Source: Actinomycetes bacterium (GTDB taxonomy: Bacteria > Actinomycetota > Actinomycetes > Jiangellales > Jiangellaceae). Taken from it: a DNA stretch of 32,507 nucleotides. Positions 16,764 to 24,855 of this stretch are shown piece by piece. The notes under the pieces are model-generated. The model saw nothing but the letters and a program-made list of their open reading frames with translations. It made no database searches and was not told the origin of the DNA. The DNA lies in assembly GCA_021793295.1 (NCBI GenBank), contig JAJYTA010000034.1, forward strand, positions 1 through 32,507. The letters are read 5' to 3'. How positions within the stretch are numbered: position 1 is the stretch's first letter; every line of letters begins with the position of its first letter. A program made the position numbers and the translations under genes.

Positions 16764-17441
16764 TCAACCGCGTCGTGCGGCCTGACGGTTCACCATCTCG
16801 GTGATCCACGTGGGCGCGTACGGCGACGTGCAGTTCGGGGGCGTCGGGTAATCCTTGAGCACTTCCAGCCGTTCGCCGATGTCGATGGCGCGAGCTCGGT
16901 GCTCGGCGTGCTCGATGCCGATGTGGCCCAAGCATTCGTTCATCGCCCACTGCAAGCGATCCGGCGCGTCCTTCATCTCTGCTTCGATGCGGTCGAGCAG
17001 CCCGGCGAGGTCGAGGTCGGCGGGATTCTTGACCACGCGCTCGGTCGTCAAGGCCCAGCCGGCGCTGGCCACAACGGGGTCGGGGTCGGCGAGCCAGGCT
17101 AAGCGCAGCCCTTCGGCGTGCGAGCTCTTCTTCACCACGTAGTTGACCAGCCAGTCGTGCACCTTGGGGGTTCGGGCCTGACGCAGCATGGCGTCCAGCT
17201 CCTCCGCCTCGAACGCCTTGGGCCGACAGATCAGGATGGCCAGGAGCCGCGCGGCGGAATCGCCGGTCTCCCAAAGCCGACGGCCGAGTTCGTGCTGCGT
17301 CTTCAGCTCTTTCGCCAGGGCACGCAGCTTGCCGAGGTTCACCGCGTGATCGTCGCCATGCTTCTGGTTGACCGCAAACACCTTCGGCTCGGCGAGCGCG
17401 TTCAATTCGGCCAGCACCTTGTCCGGTGTCATCGCGGTCAT
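16764..17441 (-). CDS. AlkD-like DNA alkylation repair family protein (HEAT repeats)
   Basis: A 225-aa all-helical protein of the DNA alkylation repair (AlkC/AlkD) HEAT-repeat family. It contains LGKLRALAKELKTQHELGRRLWETGDSAARLLAILI, ELDAMLRQARTPKVHDWLVNYV and the C-terminal signature APDRLQWAMNECLGHIGIEH. AlkD members excise N3- and N7-alkylpurines; it is not certain this branch keeps glycosylase activity, as the catalytic Trp/Asp pair cannot be placed without alignment. ATG 17441 has GGGAG 5 nt upstream. It converges on rtcB and lies beside the TetR gene at 17497. Confidence 0.85.
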   Translation of the reverse strand: MTAMTPDKVLAELNALAEPKVFAVNQKHGDDHAVNLGKLRALAKELKTQHELGRRLWETGDSAARLLAILICRPKAFEAEELDAMLRQARTPKVHDWLVNYVVKKSSHAEGLRLAWLADPDPVVASAGWALTTERVVKNPADLDLAGLLDRIEAEMKDAPDRLQWAMNECLGHIGIEHAEHRARAIDIGERLEVLKDYPTPPNCTSPYAPTWITEMVNRQAARRG

Positions 17442-17496
17442 TTCAGCTCCCTCGTTCACACTGCGCACTCGACCATGTCATAAGGGCAGGACCGGA

Positions 17497-18123
17497 TCAG
17501 CCGGTTGGCTCCCTGCGGTAGGCGCGAAGGAAGACCTTGCTGCCGGCGGCGATGGACTCGGCAAGCTCTGTTTCGTCCAGCGGCATCGACACAGCGAACA
17601 TCGTCTGGTTGCTGGGAATCCACAGCAGCATCCCGGCGAAGTGTCGGGCCGCCAGTCGAGCGTCCGGGATGTCCAGCAGCGCTCGTTCATCGAGGATGGA
17701 CAGGCAACGCGCAACCGAGTCCAGGACCGGCAAAAAGCCACTTTCCCAGTACAGGAGCCCGAGGGGCGGGAACCGGACGGCCTCGGCGATCACCAGCCGC
17801 CGCAGCTGCTGCACGCGCGGCGACATGATGGACCTCGTGAACTGCGTCGCCAGCAGATCGAGCGCCTCCTCGGCCGAGGAGATGCTGTGCATCTGCTCGG
17901 TCAGCGGCGCGAAGGGATCGCCGACGCGATCGCAGGCGAACTGGATGAGCGCCGTGAAGACACCCTCCTTGTCGCCGAACTCCTTGTACAGCGTCTGTTT
18001 CGACACTGACGCCGCTGCCGCGAGCTGATCGGTCGTGGTGCCTTTGTAACCACAGGCGACGAACACGTCGAGTGCGCGTTCGAGGATCAGTTCACGCTTC
18101 TGCGCCGATCTTGCCGCGCTCAT
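17497..18123 (-). CDS. TetR-family regulator next to the DUF4287 gene
   Basis: A 208-aa TetR repressor. The N-terminal helix-turn-helix reads LERALDVFVACGYKGTTTDQLAAAASVSKQTLYKEFGDKEGVF. The ligand domain has TRSIMSPRVQQLRRLVIAEAVRFP and a C-terminal helical segment typical of the AcrR C-terminal type (TetR_C group). ATG 18123 follows GAGGAGCTGG. It is divergent from the DUF4287 gene with a perfect palindromic operator between, so it probably controls that gene and itself. The AlkD-like gene follows it on the same strand after a 55-bp gap. Confidence 0.93.
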   Translation of the reverse strand: MSAARSAQKRELILERALDVFVACGYKGTTTDQLAAAASVSKQTLYKEFGDKEGVFTALIQFACDRVGDPFAPLTEQMHSISSAEEALDLLATQFTRSIMSPRVQQLRRLVIAEAVRFPPLGLLYWESGFLPVLDSVARCLSILDERALLDIPDARLAARHFAGMLLWIPSNQTMFAVSMPLDETELAESIAAGSKVFLRAYRREPTG

Positions 18124-18152
18124 CCAGCTCCTCAGTCAGGCGCACGCACGTG

Positions 18153-18168
18153 GGTACTGAACAGTACC
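18153..18168. promoter_or_regulatory. Perfect palindromic operator in the TetR/DUF4287 divergent region
   Basis: GGTACTG-AA-CAGTACC is a perfect 7-bp-arm palindrome. It is directly upstream of a TACACT -10 for the plus strand (18170-18175), where the palindrome fills the first 16 of the 17 spacer positions. Minus-strand -10 candidates (TACGGT, TACTGT) also overlap. This is where a TetR repressor would shut both genes. Confidence 0.7.
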
Positions 18169-18204
18169 GTACACTCGATCAAAACCGGACGAAAGGACGG
18201 CAGG

Positions 18205-18495
18205 ATGTCGTTCCAGGCATACCTCGACGCCATCGAAGACAAGACCGGGCTCACCCCGCGCCGACTCCTCGACATCGCCAAGAGTCGAGGCTACGACTCC
18301 CCCGACGTCAAGGCCGGCGTCATCCTCGACTGGCTCAAAGAGGACTACGGGCTCGGCCGCGGGCACGGCATGGCCATGGTGCACGTGATCAAAGAAGGCC
18401 CGAAGATCGACAGTAAGCACGTCGGTACCACCGGATCGCATCGCGACGAGTCCGACACACTCTGGCTCGACGGCAAGGCGAACCGGCCACACTGA
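18205..18495 (+). CDS. DUF4287 family small protein
   Basis: A 96-aa protein of the DUF4287 family (MSFQAYLDAIEDKTGLTPRR, VILDWLKEDYGLGRGHGMAM). It has no membrane span or signal peptide. The function is unknown; such genes are often adjacent to regulators or stress genes in actinobacteria. The ATG at 18205 follows AAAGGACGGCAGG. Its promoter overlaps the palindromic operator of the divergent TetR gene, and it ends in a strong terminator 55 bp past the stop. The sequence fits a small soluble acidic/basic helical domain. Confidence 0.9.
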   Translation: MSFQAYLDAIEDKTGLTPRRLLDIAKSRGYDSPDVKAGVILDWLKEDYGLGRGHGMAMVHVIKEGPKIDSKHVGTTGSHRDESDTLWLDGKANRPH

Positions 18496-18549
18496 AGCAT
18501 GTCTGGTGAGCCCGACCTGAACGGTTACCGGTTGTGGTCGTCATCCACG

Positions 18550-18580
18550 AAACCCCGTTGGCCTGCGCCAACGGGGTTTT
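18550..18580. terminator. Strong bidirectional terminator
   Basis: A 13-bp perfect stem (18550-18562 with 18567-18579; AAACCCCGTTGGC against GCCAACGGGGTTT) with a CTGC loop, followed by T's on the plus strand. It lies between the convergent DUF4287 gene and the membrane-protein gene at 18602-19423, so it can end both. Confidence 0.85.
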
Positions 18581-18601
18581 CGATGTCGTCAGGCCCGCTT
18601 C

Positions 18602-19423
18602 TCAGGGCTTGGCGATCCGTGAGCGCCGCCGGAGTTCACGGGGCGTTCGGCGGATGAACACCACGTCCTCGTCGGTGAACTGACCGGCCTCGCGGGGATC
18701 CGTCAGCGCCAAGCCGAGCACTTCACGAGGCAGGATGCTGCCCTTGCGCCACATCCATACTCCGCGCATCTGCTCTCCGAACACGTCGGCGCAATGAACG
18801 GATGACCGCCGGCCGAACGCTGCGCCGAGTTCTTTCGGCACGTTCGTGCTCGACGCCTCGGCCACGGCCTCGACCCACGCGGTCGCCACGGCTCGCTGCC
18901 GCTGAAGCGTCTCGCGCGGCGCCCGCAGATCGAACATGAACTGGATGTCGTCCGGAGCGTCGTTCGGGCCGGACATCCTGTCGCCGAGCCGGATCCTCCC
19001 GACGAAAAGCCCCCAGATCGGGATGCGGTCGCCCGCCAGTTTCGTCGCCATTCGCTCCAACGTCTCCGGCCGCAACCGCCGCCAGCGAACTTCCATTCGG
19101 ACGTACTGCACGATCGAGGTGAGCAAGCCCCCGACCACGATGACCGCCAGAAGCACGGCCAGGACTCGCCGGACGGGACCATAGGAACTCCAATCGAAAT
19201 TCGGCCCGACGACGATGACGGCGAGGACGGCCAGGAACAACGCGACCATGACCAGAGTGGCTCGTTGCCACGACACCGGCACGATCACGTAAGCGCGGTT
19301 GAGCGCCTGCGGTGAGTCCCACCTCGGGAGATCATCGGGACTCGGGACCCAGAGGTTGGAGCCGGCATCGTCGACCTTGCTCCACGCGTGCTGGGGGTCA
19401 CCGGGCCATGCGGTCTCCACCAT
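18602..19423 (-). CDS. Two-span membrane protein, unknown family
   Basis: A 273-aa protein. Two adjacent hydrophobic segments (TLVMVALFLAVLAVIVVGPNF and VRRVLAVLLAVIVVGGLLTSI) are flanked by a 45-residue N-terminus and a 160-residue cytoplasmic part. The latter includes IQFMFDLRAPRETLQRQRAVA, WVEAVAEASSTNVPKELGAAF and the basic end RRTPRELRRRSRIAKP. I do not recognise a family. ATG 19423 follows GGAGAGGGG. It has no co-directional partner within reach and is separated from the methyltransferase gene by about 215 bp. Confidence 0.8.
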   Translation of the reverse strand: MVETAWPGDPQHAWSKVDDAGSNLWVPSPDDLPRWDSPQALNRAYVIVPVSWQRATLVMVALFLAVLAVIVVGPNFDWSSYGPVRRVLAVLLAVIVVGGLLTSIVQYVRMEVRWRRLRPETLERMATKLAGDRIPIWGLFVGRIRLGDRMSGPNDAPDDIQFMFDLRAPRETLQRQRAVATAWVEAVAEASSTNVPKELGAAFGRRSSVHCADVFGEQMRGVWMWRKGSILPREVLGLALTDPREAGQFTDEDVVFIRRTPRELRRRSRIAKP

Positions 19424-19638
19424 GGTCCCCTCTCCGTTTTCGGGTCATCACATCACGTTGATGATCCAAGACTCAGTCCTGGTCGCGAAAGCTCGTAGTG
19501 AGCCAGCACGTGTCGTCGAATCCGTTCGAGGCGGTGAATCTCCGGCTGCGGAGCGACCACCGGTACCCCACCGACCTGGGGTGGCCTCGGCGCCGACGAG
19601 CCCACAATCCGCGTGATTCCGGGCCTCGGATCATGGGC

Positions 19639-20337
19639 TCAGTTGGCCTTGGTCACGTGCAGCGACGTGACGGCGAGCAGCGGGACGCCGTACCAATAGC
19701 TGGGCCCGAGCCGATGCACGGTGCCTTGGCCGAGGTGGGATGCGTATCGCCGATTGAACGGCCAGGGGTCGGCGATGAGTAGCTGTCCTCCGGGGCGCAG
19801 CACTCGCATCGCCTCGTCGACTGCGCGAAGGCGGAGTCCTGGCGACCGGAGGTTGTGGATCGCCGCGGCAGCGGTCACGACATCGAAGCTTTGGTCGGCA
19901 AAAGGTAGCGAGCTCAAGTCACCGGTTCGGACCTCGACCCGATCGGCGACCCCGGCCTTGGCAGCGTTGGCGAGCGTTGCCTGCGGACTGTTGCCGCTCT
20001 GGTCCACAGTCCACAGATCGATCCCGACGGCGCGACCTGATGGCAGGTGTTGCGCGGCGGCGATCAGCACCGCTCCGCGGCCACACCCCATGTCCAGCAA
20101 CTGCTCGTCGCCGCGCAGGCCGAGCCGGTCCAGCTCCCGCTCCCAAACCCGGAACTTCCCCCGAAGTGTCGTGTGCAGATAGATGCCGGTCATGCTCAGA
20201 AGTGCTGCGCTGACCAAACCGAGCCGGGCCGATCGCCGCCTGACACCGCCTACCGCGGCAGCGAGGCCAGCGGCACCGAGAAGGGCGGGCAGTGGTGCCG
20301 CGTCGATGCCGTAGGTTGGCCCGCTTTTCTTGGACAC
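19639..20337 (-). CDS. Class I SAM-dependent methyltransferase, membrane-associated N-terminus
   Basis: A 232-aa methyltransferase. Motif I is LLDMGCGRGAVLIAAA, the acidic loop is VGIDLWTVDQSGNSPQ, motif II is VRTGDLSSLPFADQSFDVVTA, and LRPGGQLLIADPW is motif IV/V. The N-terminus (LPALLGAAGLAAAVGGV and LGLVSAALLSMTGIYLHT) has two hydrophobic segments, so the enzyme is likely bound to the membrane. The substrate is unknown. The start is GTG 20337 and is leaderless: a TAACTT -10 ends 7 nt before it. It is preceded on the same strand by the tetR gene at 20370-20984 and is controlled by the palindrome between them. Confidence 0.9.
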   Translation of the reverse strand: MSKKSGPTYGIDAAPLPALLGAAGLAAAVGGVRRRSARLGLVSAALLSMTGIYLHTTLRGKFRVWERELDRLGLRGDEQLLDMGCGRGAVLIAAAQHLPSGRAVGIDLWTVDQSGNSPQATLANAAKAGVADRVEVRTGDLSSLPFADQSFDVVTAAAAIHNLRSPGLRLRAVDEAMRVLRPGGQLLIADPWPFNRRYASHLGQGTVHRLGPSYWYGVPLLAVTSLHVTKAN

Positions 20338-20373
20338 GCTGTCAAAGTTATTTCAACTTTGACAGCGCGTCAA
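20337..20373 (-). promoter_or_regulatory. Leaderless promoter and 31-bp palindromic operator of the methyltransferase gene
   Basis: Two perfect 13-bp arms (CGCTGTCAAAGTT at 20337-20349 and AACTTTGACAGCG at 20355-20367) surround ATTTC. On the minus strand TTGACG (20368-20373), a 17-nt spacer and TAACTT (20345-20350) form a promoter; the -35 overlaps the tetR stop codon (20370-20372). Repression by the adjacent TetR is a strong inference. Confidence 0.75.
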
Positions 20374-20984
20374 GGGTCTTGCGGGGCGGGGCGAGGCTCG
20401 GCGGTGGCGCCGAGGAGCCGCAGCGCGCTGCTCTCCAGCAGGCGCGCAGCCTCGTGGATCGCGTGACGTCCGGCGGCCGCTTGTTCCGCGGCCGTGTGGC
20501 CGAGTCCGAAGATGGCCTCGGTGAGCCAGTCCGCGGGCATGGCACGATCGAAGTCACCGGATCGCTGGCCGCGCCGGACGATTCGTTCGAGGTGATGTGC
20601 CACCATCTGATGGGCGTCGCCGCCATCGGGGCCGGGAGTCTTCGCGTACACCGGCTCGAGCGCGAGCGGGCATCGGTCGACGATCTCCCAACTGATCTGG
20701 AGAAACCGTCGCAACGCCTCAACGGGGGGCATGGCGTCGAGGCTGGCTGCCTCGACGGCCGCCAGGCCTTCGGCCCGTTCGGCGTTGACGATCTCCGCGA
20801 CCAGTCGGTCGCGTGAGGAAAAGTGTGCGTAGACGGTTTGCCGCGTAACGCCAGCGGCCGCGGCGATCTCTTCGATGCTGGCGTCGGGCCGGTCGCGGAG
20901 CAGGCTGCGGGCAGCACTGACGATCGCGTCGATGCTGCGCTGGGCGTCGGAGCGACGCGGCCGCCGGGTCGCCCGAGTGTCCAT
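20370..20984 (-). CDS. TetR-family regulator upstream of the methyltransferase gene
   Basis: A 204-aa TetR protein. The DNA-binding domain reads AIVSAARSLLRDRPDASIEEIAAAAGVTRQTVYAHFSSRDRLVAEI. The ligand domain has a P-rich entry and ALEPVYAKTPGPDGGDAHQM, then HLERIVRRGQRSGDFD. ATG 20984 lies 6 nt after TACGGT (20991-20996), a -10-like element without ribosome-binding site, so it is probably leaderless. An imperfect palindrome at 21011-21032 lies just upstream. Its stop codon is inside the -35 of the methyltransferase promoter. Confidence 0.93.
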   Translation of the reverse strand: MDTRATRRPRRSDAQRSIDAIVSAARSLLRDRPDASIEEIAAAAGVTRQTVYAHFSSRDRLVAEIVNAERAEGLAAVEAASLDAMPPVEALRRFLQISWEIVDRCPLALEPVYAKTPGPDGGDAHQMVAHHLERIVRRGQRSGDFDRAMPADWLTEAIFGLGHTAAEQAAAGRHAIHEAARLLESSALRLLGATAEPRPAPQDP

Positions 20985-21134
20985 GCTCGTACCGTACTAG
21001 CGAAGGGCGAAACTTGACGAGGTGTCAGAGTTTGTAATCTTTACATCATCTCAGAGACATACCGTGCGTGTCGCATCGCCAGCACCTTCGAACCGCGGGC
21101 AGACTCCCGCGCTCGATCGGGACACGCTCCGCGT

Positions 21135-21348
21135 CGCTGGAGTGGTGCTCCTTGGCGCCCGCTGCATGTCCTCCAAGACATCCTCGGGCACGCCTCGATG
21201 AATCCCACCGCGGCTGTCTACACCCCGCAGACCGCACCCCGCAGACCGCCACCTCGTCTCCGCCGCCGAGCAGGCCAACGCGTTCCTCTCGGCCGCCGGA
21301 CAACGCAAGCAAGCCGGGCGCAGCGACCCCACCGCCAGGCGACTGTGA
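21135..21348 (+). pseudogene. Relic of a tyrosine recombinase (integrase) C-terminus
   Basis: The frame from 21162 reads LHVLQDILGHASMN followed by a ...VYT ending, the box II Q-x-L-L-G-H...Y region of a tyrosine recombinase, with the catalytic H and Y both visible. From 21241 a different frame continues HLVSAAEQANAFLSAAG and so on to a stop at 21348, like the usual end of such integrases. The frames do not join, and a 14-nt tandem duplication (21223-21236 and 21237-21250) lies at the break. No N-terminal or catalytic core domain is found upstream. It lies directly beside the 3' end of the tRNA-Pro gene, the usual integration site of pSAM2-like elements, so it is a remnant of an excised or decayed element. 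Confidence 0.7.
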
Positions 21349-21368
21349 TGCGCGCCCAGAACATGACG

Positions 21369-21405
21369 AAGCCCCGGTGAGATGTACCGTCTCACCAGGG
21401 CTTTT
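21369..21405. terminator. Hairpin beside tRNA-Pro
   Basis: A 14-bp stem with one mismatch (AAGCCCcGGTGAGA with TCTCACCaGGGCTT) and a 7-nt loop, followed by TTTT on the plus strand. It lies directly downstream of tRNA-Pro on the minus strand and downstream of the integrase relic on the plus strand, so it could end either transcript. Confidence 0.65.
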
Positions 21406-21408
21406 ACG

Positions 21409-21482
<74 letters not shown>

Positions 21483-21539
21483 TGCTGCCTGAGGAAGCAT
21501 ACACGGGCCGCCCGAGCCCAGGACAACCCGAGGGGGTGA

Positions 21540-22277
21540 TCACTCCCAGCGGAACAGCCGGGCGGACGCAAGACCGGCAATGGCCGCGACGACGACCAAG
21601 GCGACGAGGTTCACCGTGCCCGGCCAGGCGCCGTCCCACGCATCTTGCATCGCCTCCATGCCGGCGCCCATGGGGCTGACGTCGCGGATCGGGCGAGCCC
21701 ATTCGGGCATGAGGTCCCCGGGGGTCCAGACGCCGGCGAAGAACATGCTGGGGAAGAACAGCAGCATCCCGATGGAGGTCGCCGACCGGCTCGTGGGAGC
21801 GAGTGCGGCGACCAGCAGACCGATGGCGAAGATCGCCGCGGTCATCAACACGAAGGTCAGTACGAAGCCCGCCACCTGGCCGGGGGTGCCCAGGTCGTAC
21901 GCGCTCGCCGCCAGCACCAGCACCACGATGGCCGCGATGGTGGCAGCCGCCAGATTGATCAGCAGCTGCGCGGACAGCACGTTCACCGGATTGACCGGCG
22001 TCACCGACAGCCGTCGCAACACGCCCTTTTCTCGATAGGCCGCCAGGACGGTCGGCAAGACGCTGAACCCCAGCATCGCCGCGGACAGCGAGAGCGCCAT
22101 GACCGGCAAGAACCCGTCCGAGATCGCGTTACCGCCGGACTCGGCGTCCTCCCCCATGCCGATCGAGCCGAAGACCACGAGCAGCCCGATCGGGAGCGCG
22201 AAGGTCATGATCGCTGCCGTGGGTTCGCGGAAGAACAGCCGCGCCTCGACGGTGGTGATCTTGGTCAGTGCAGACAT
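21540..22277 (-). CDS. ABC-2 type permease
   Basis: A 245-aa membrane protein with six spans. Conserved features of the DrrB/ABC-2 exporter family are an N-terminal amphipathic region (MSALTKITTVEARLFFREP), then IMTFALPIGLLVVFGSIG, the segment AYREKGVLRRLSVTPVNPVNVLSAQL, and PSMFFAGVWTPGDLMPEW near the end. It is the membrane half of the exporter whose ATPase is encoded 19 nt upstream (22297-23220). Drug or lipid export is likely; the substrate is unknown. It ends the five-gene operon that starts with the GntR regulator, and the tRNA-Pro gene follows. Confidence 0.93.
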   Translation of the reverse strand: MSALTKITTVEARLFFREPTAAIMTFALPIGLLVVFGSIGMGEDAESGGNAISDGFLPVMALSLSAAMLGFSVLPTVLAAYREKGVLRRLSVTPVNPVNVLSAQLLINLAAATIAAIVVLVLAASAYDLGTPGQVAGFVLTFVLMTAAIFAIGLLVAALAPTSRSATSIGMLLFFPSMFFAGVWTPGDLMPEWARPIRDVSPMGAGMEAMQDAWDGAWPGTVNLVALVVVAAIAGLASARLFRWE

Positions 22278-22296
22278 GAGATTCTCCTTGCGCGGA

Positions 22297-23220
22297 TCAG
22301 GCCGCGGTGGTCGCGGAGTCGAACGCCTTGCCGGTCAGAGAGACGAAGGCGTCTTCGAGGTTGGCCCGGTCCAACCGCAGCTCGGTAGCGATCACGTCCT
22401 GGGCCGCGAGGGTGGTGACCAGCGAGTGCAGGACGTTGCCGGTCCCGGTGACGACGAGGTGCTGGCCGCTGCGGTCCACGTCGTTGACGTCGGGAAGATC
22501 AGCGAGCACGCCCACGTCGATCGGCCGGGACGGCAGGAACACGATGCGTTGCTCGTCGGTGACCCGGTCGACCAGGCCGGCCGGGCTGTCGACGGCGACC
22601 ACCCGGCCGGAGTCGATCACGGCGAGGCGGTCGCACAGCCGCTCGGCTTCGTCCATGAAGTGTGTGACGAGGATGATGGTGACCCCGCGGGCTCGCACGT
22701 CCTCGACCAGTTGCCAGGTGTCGCGGCGCGCCCGCGGATCGAGGCCGGTGGTGAGCTCGTCCAGGACGGCGATCGTAGGCTTGCCGACCAGCGCCAGCGC
22801 GATCGACAGACGCTGCTTCTGCCCACCGGACAGCTTGTCGAACCGGGCGTCGGCCTTGTCGGCGATACCCAACTCGTCCAGCAACGCGCGTGGATCCGCG
22901 GGATCGGCATAGAACGACGCATACAGGTCGAGCGCTTCGGCGACGGTGATCTTCTCGGGCAGCTCGCTCTCCTGGAGTTGCACGCCCACCCGGCGGCGCA
23001 ACTCGGCCCGGTCGCGTCGCGGGTCCAGGCCCAAGACGCGGATGGTCCCGCCATCTGGTTGACGCATCCCGACGATGCTCTCGACGGTGGTGGTCTTGCC
23101 CGCGCCGTTGGGGCCGAGGATGCCGAAGATCTCACCTTCCTCGACCTCGAACGACACGTCGTCGACGGCGACGACGTCGCCATAACGCTTGTGCAGGTTG
23201 GCGACCTCGATGATCGGCAT
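22297..23220 (-). CDS. ABC transporter ATPase (drug-exporter type)
   Basis: A 307-aa ATPase. Walker A is GPNGAGKTTT, the signature is LSGGQKQRLS, Walker B is IAVLDELTTGLDP and the H-loop is ILVTHFMDEAE. A C-terminal ~85-residue extension after LAVIDSGRVVAVD is typical of DrrA-type export ATPases. In Walker B, the usual Glu-Pro is Glu-Leu (DELTTGLD), which is acceptable in this family. ATG 23220 follows GAGAGG. It pairs with the permease 21540-22277. A frame reaching further upstream overlaps the neighbouring gene and is a shadow. Confidence 0.95.
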   Translation of the reverse strand: MPIIEVANLHKRYGDVVAVDDVSFEVEEGEIFGILGPNGAGKTTTVESIVGMRQPDGGTIRVLGLDPRRDRAELRRRVGVQLQESELPEKITVAEALDLYASFYADPADPRALLDELGIADKADARFDKLSGGQKQRLSIALALVGKPTIAVLDELTTGLDPRARRDTWQLVEDVRARGVTIILVTHFMDEAERLCDRLAVIDSGRVVAVDSPAGLVDRVTDEQRIVFLPSRPIDVGVLADLPDVNDVDRSGQHLVVTGTGNVLHSLVTTLAAQDVIATELRLDRANLEDAFVSLTGKAFDSATTAA

Positions 23221-23242
23221 GACGTGGATTCCTCTCTGCTTC

Positions 23243-23983
23243 CTAAGCCTGCGGATGAACTGCCGTCGTGCGGACGAGAACGTGCGTAGCTGCGAACGTC
23301 AGGGCGATCACCAGTAACGACGTCGGGATGACCAGCCACAAGGGCCGACGCTCGATGCCCCAGAGGTCGATCATCAGCCCACCCGGCCAGCCGACCGACA
23401 TCAGCGCTTCGACAGCCAGCGCCGGCGCGAACGTGAGCGGCAGCGCGATCGTCGGCCACAGCCTGCCCCAGCGGTAGTAGGTGGTCCCGATCAGCAAGCC
23501 CGCGGCGACGTTGCCGGCGACGGTGATCCCGACCTCGGGGACGGAGATCCAGACCTGGGTCCCGGAATCGAACAGATGCGGTGTCGTCAGTTCCTGGGTG
23601 AGCCCCGCGAGCTGGTACAGGCCGTTCTCGAGGGCGTATCCGACTGCTTCGAACACGGCCATGATCGCGGCGATGACCACCACGGTTCCCATGGCCCCGA
23701 GACTGAACGCCCGCCGGGTCACGCCGTTGGCGACGCCGAGGGCGAGGTAGACCGGCGTGAGCATGATCCCGAGGGCCAGCGGATAGTACCGAGTCGCGTA
23801 CGCGGAGTTTTCCCACACGCTTCTCGCTTCCGGGCCGTCGAAGCCGTCCATGGCGACGATGAGCAGCGCGACCAGGAGGAAGCCCACGCCCACCGCGCCG
23901 ATGAAGATCACCATCGACAGCGACAGCCCGCGTGTCTGGTCGCGGGTGACGAGTCCGGCCCTGCGATAGGTCAGTGCACTCAT
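23243..23983 (-). CDS. Six-span membrane partner of the YtrB-like ATPase
   Basis: A 246-aa membrane protein. Hydrophobic segments are SMVIFIGAVGVGFLLVALLIV, TRYYPLALGIMLTPVYLALGVANGVTRRAFSLG, VVVIAAIMAVFEAVGYALE, ITVAGNVAAGLLIGTTYYRWG, TIALPLTFAPALAVEAL and LWLVIPTSLLVIALTFAA. It starts inside the ATGA overlap with the ATPase gene at 23980-24855, so the two are translated together and should form one transporter. No known family name can be given from sequence alone; its position matches the membrane component of YtrA-type operons. The ABC-2 pair follows after 22 nt. Confidence 0.82.
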   Translation of the reverse strand: MSALTYRRAGLVTRDQTRGLSLSMVIFIGAVGVGFLLVALLIVAMDGFDGPEARSVWENSAYATRYYPLALGIMLTPVYLALGVANGVTRRAFSLGAMGTVVVIAAIMAVFEAVGYALENGLYQLAGLTQELTTPHLFDSGTQVWISVPEVGITVAGNVAAGLLIGTTYYRWGRLWPTIALPLTFAPALAVEALMSVGWPGGLMIDLWGIERRPLWLVIPTSLLVIALTFAATHVLVRTTAVHPQA

Positions 23984-24855
23984 GCCGGGCCCTCCTTGGT
24001 CAGGTGGACGAACAGGTCCTGTAGGCCGACCGGTTCCAACTCCAGCCCGTGCGCCTGCGCCACGTCACGTTGCCGCTCACCCATCTCACCCAGCACGGTG
24101 ACGGATTTGGTTCCGCCGAGGCGCCGTTCGGACAGGACCGTCATGCCATCGGTGAATCGCTCGACGACGCTGGCGGGGCCGGTGACGGCGGCGCCCTTCA
24201 TACGCAGCGTCTCGGTCTCTTCGTGCGCGATCAGCCGGCCTCGGTCGAGGATGACGACCTCTTCGAACAGCCGTGAGACTTCCTCGATCAGGTGCGTGGA
24301 GATGATGAACGTGCGCGGGTGCTGCATGTAGTCCTCGAGCAGGATGTCGTAGAACGCGTAGCGCGTCGGCGCGTCCATACCGAGGTAGGACTCGTCCAGC
24401 ATCGTCACCGGTGCCCGCGCTGCCAGACCCAGCGTGATGCCGAGAGCCGACCGTTGCCCACGCGAGAGCCGCGAGACCGTCCGCCGATCCGGCACCTGGA
24501 ACAGCTCGAGCAGCCGCTCGGCGAACTCGCCGTCCCACTGCGGCCGGAACCGTTTCGTCCGGCGCAATTGTCCGCGGACCGACTCCTGGTCGGCGAAGTC
24601 ACCGCTTTCGCGGATGAGGTACACCTGCTCGGTGATGGCCGGGTTCTCATAGGGCTGTTGTCCGCCGACGAGCACCTGCCCGTGCTCCACACGCATGAAA
24701 GCCGCGATCGACGACATCAGCGTGGTCTTTCCCGAGCCGTTCCGGCCGAGCAGTCCATAGATCTTGCCGCCGGCCAGGCTCACCGAGAGATCGTCGATGG
24801 CGGTCACGTCGCCGTACCGGACGGTCAGGCCCTGGACGTCGATTCCCAGGGTCAT
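23980..24855 (-). CDS. YtrB-like ABC ATPase
   Basis: A 291-aa ATPase. Walker A is LGRNGSGKTTL. The signature is LSRGQRSALG, with Arg where most families have Gly. Walker B is VTMLDESYLGMDAPTR, unlike the usual LLDEPTNGLD; the catalytic Glu is present. The H-loop is FIISTHLIEEV. A ~75-residue C-terminal tail follows LDRGRLIAHEE. These deviations and the operon order are typical of YtrB-like ATPases under a YtrA GntR repressor, which are involved in cell-envelope stress. The start ATG overlaps the regulator's stop (ATGA). Confidence 0.92.
   Translation of the reverse strand: MTLGIDVQGLTVRYGDVTAIDDLSVSLAGGKIYGLLGRNGSGKTTLMSSIAAFMRVEHGQVLVGGQQPYENPAITEQVYLIRESGDFADQESVRGQLRRTKRFRPQWDGEFAERLLELFQVPDRRTVSRLSRGQRSALGITLGLAARAPVTMLDESYLGMDAPTRYAFYDILLEDYMQHPRTFIISTHLIEEVSRLFEEVVILDRGRLIAHEETETLRMKGAAVTGPASVVERFTDGMTVLSERRLGGTKSVTVLGEMGERQRDVAQAHGLELEPVGLQDLFVHLTKEGPA

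Noticed and set aside
19498-19638. Possible small gene starting at GTG 19498
   Set aside because: The first 47 residues look protein-like (FEAVNLRLRSDHRYPTDLGW), but the frame runs into the methyltransferase gene on the other strand, has no clear ribosome-binding site and matches no family.
21011-21032. Second operator for the TetR at 20370-20984
   Set aside because: AACTTGAC...GTCAGAGTT resembles the 31-bp operator, but its half-sites face inward rather than outward, so the same protein would not be expected to bind both alike.
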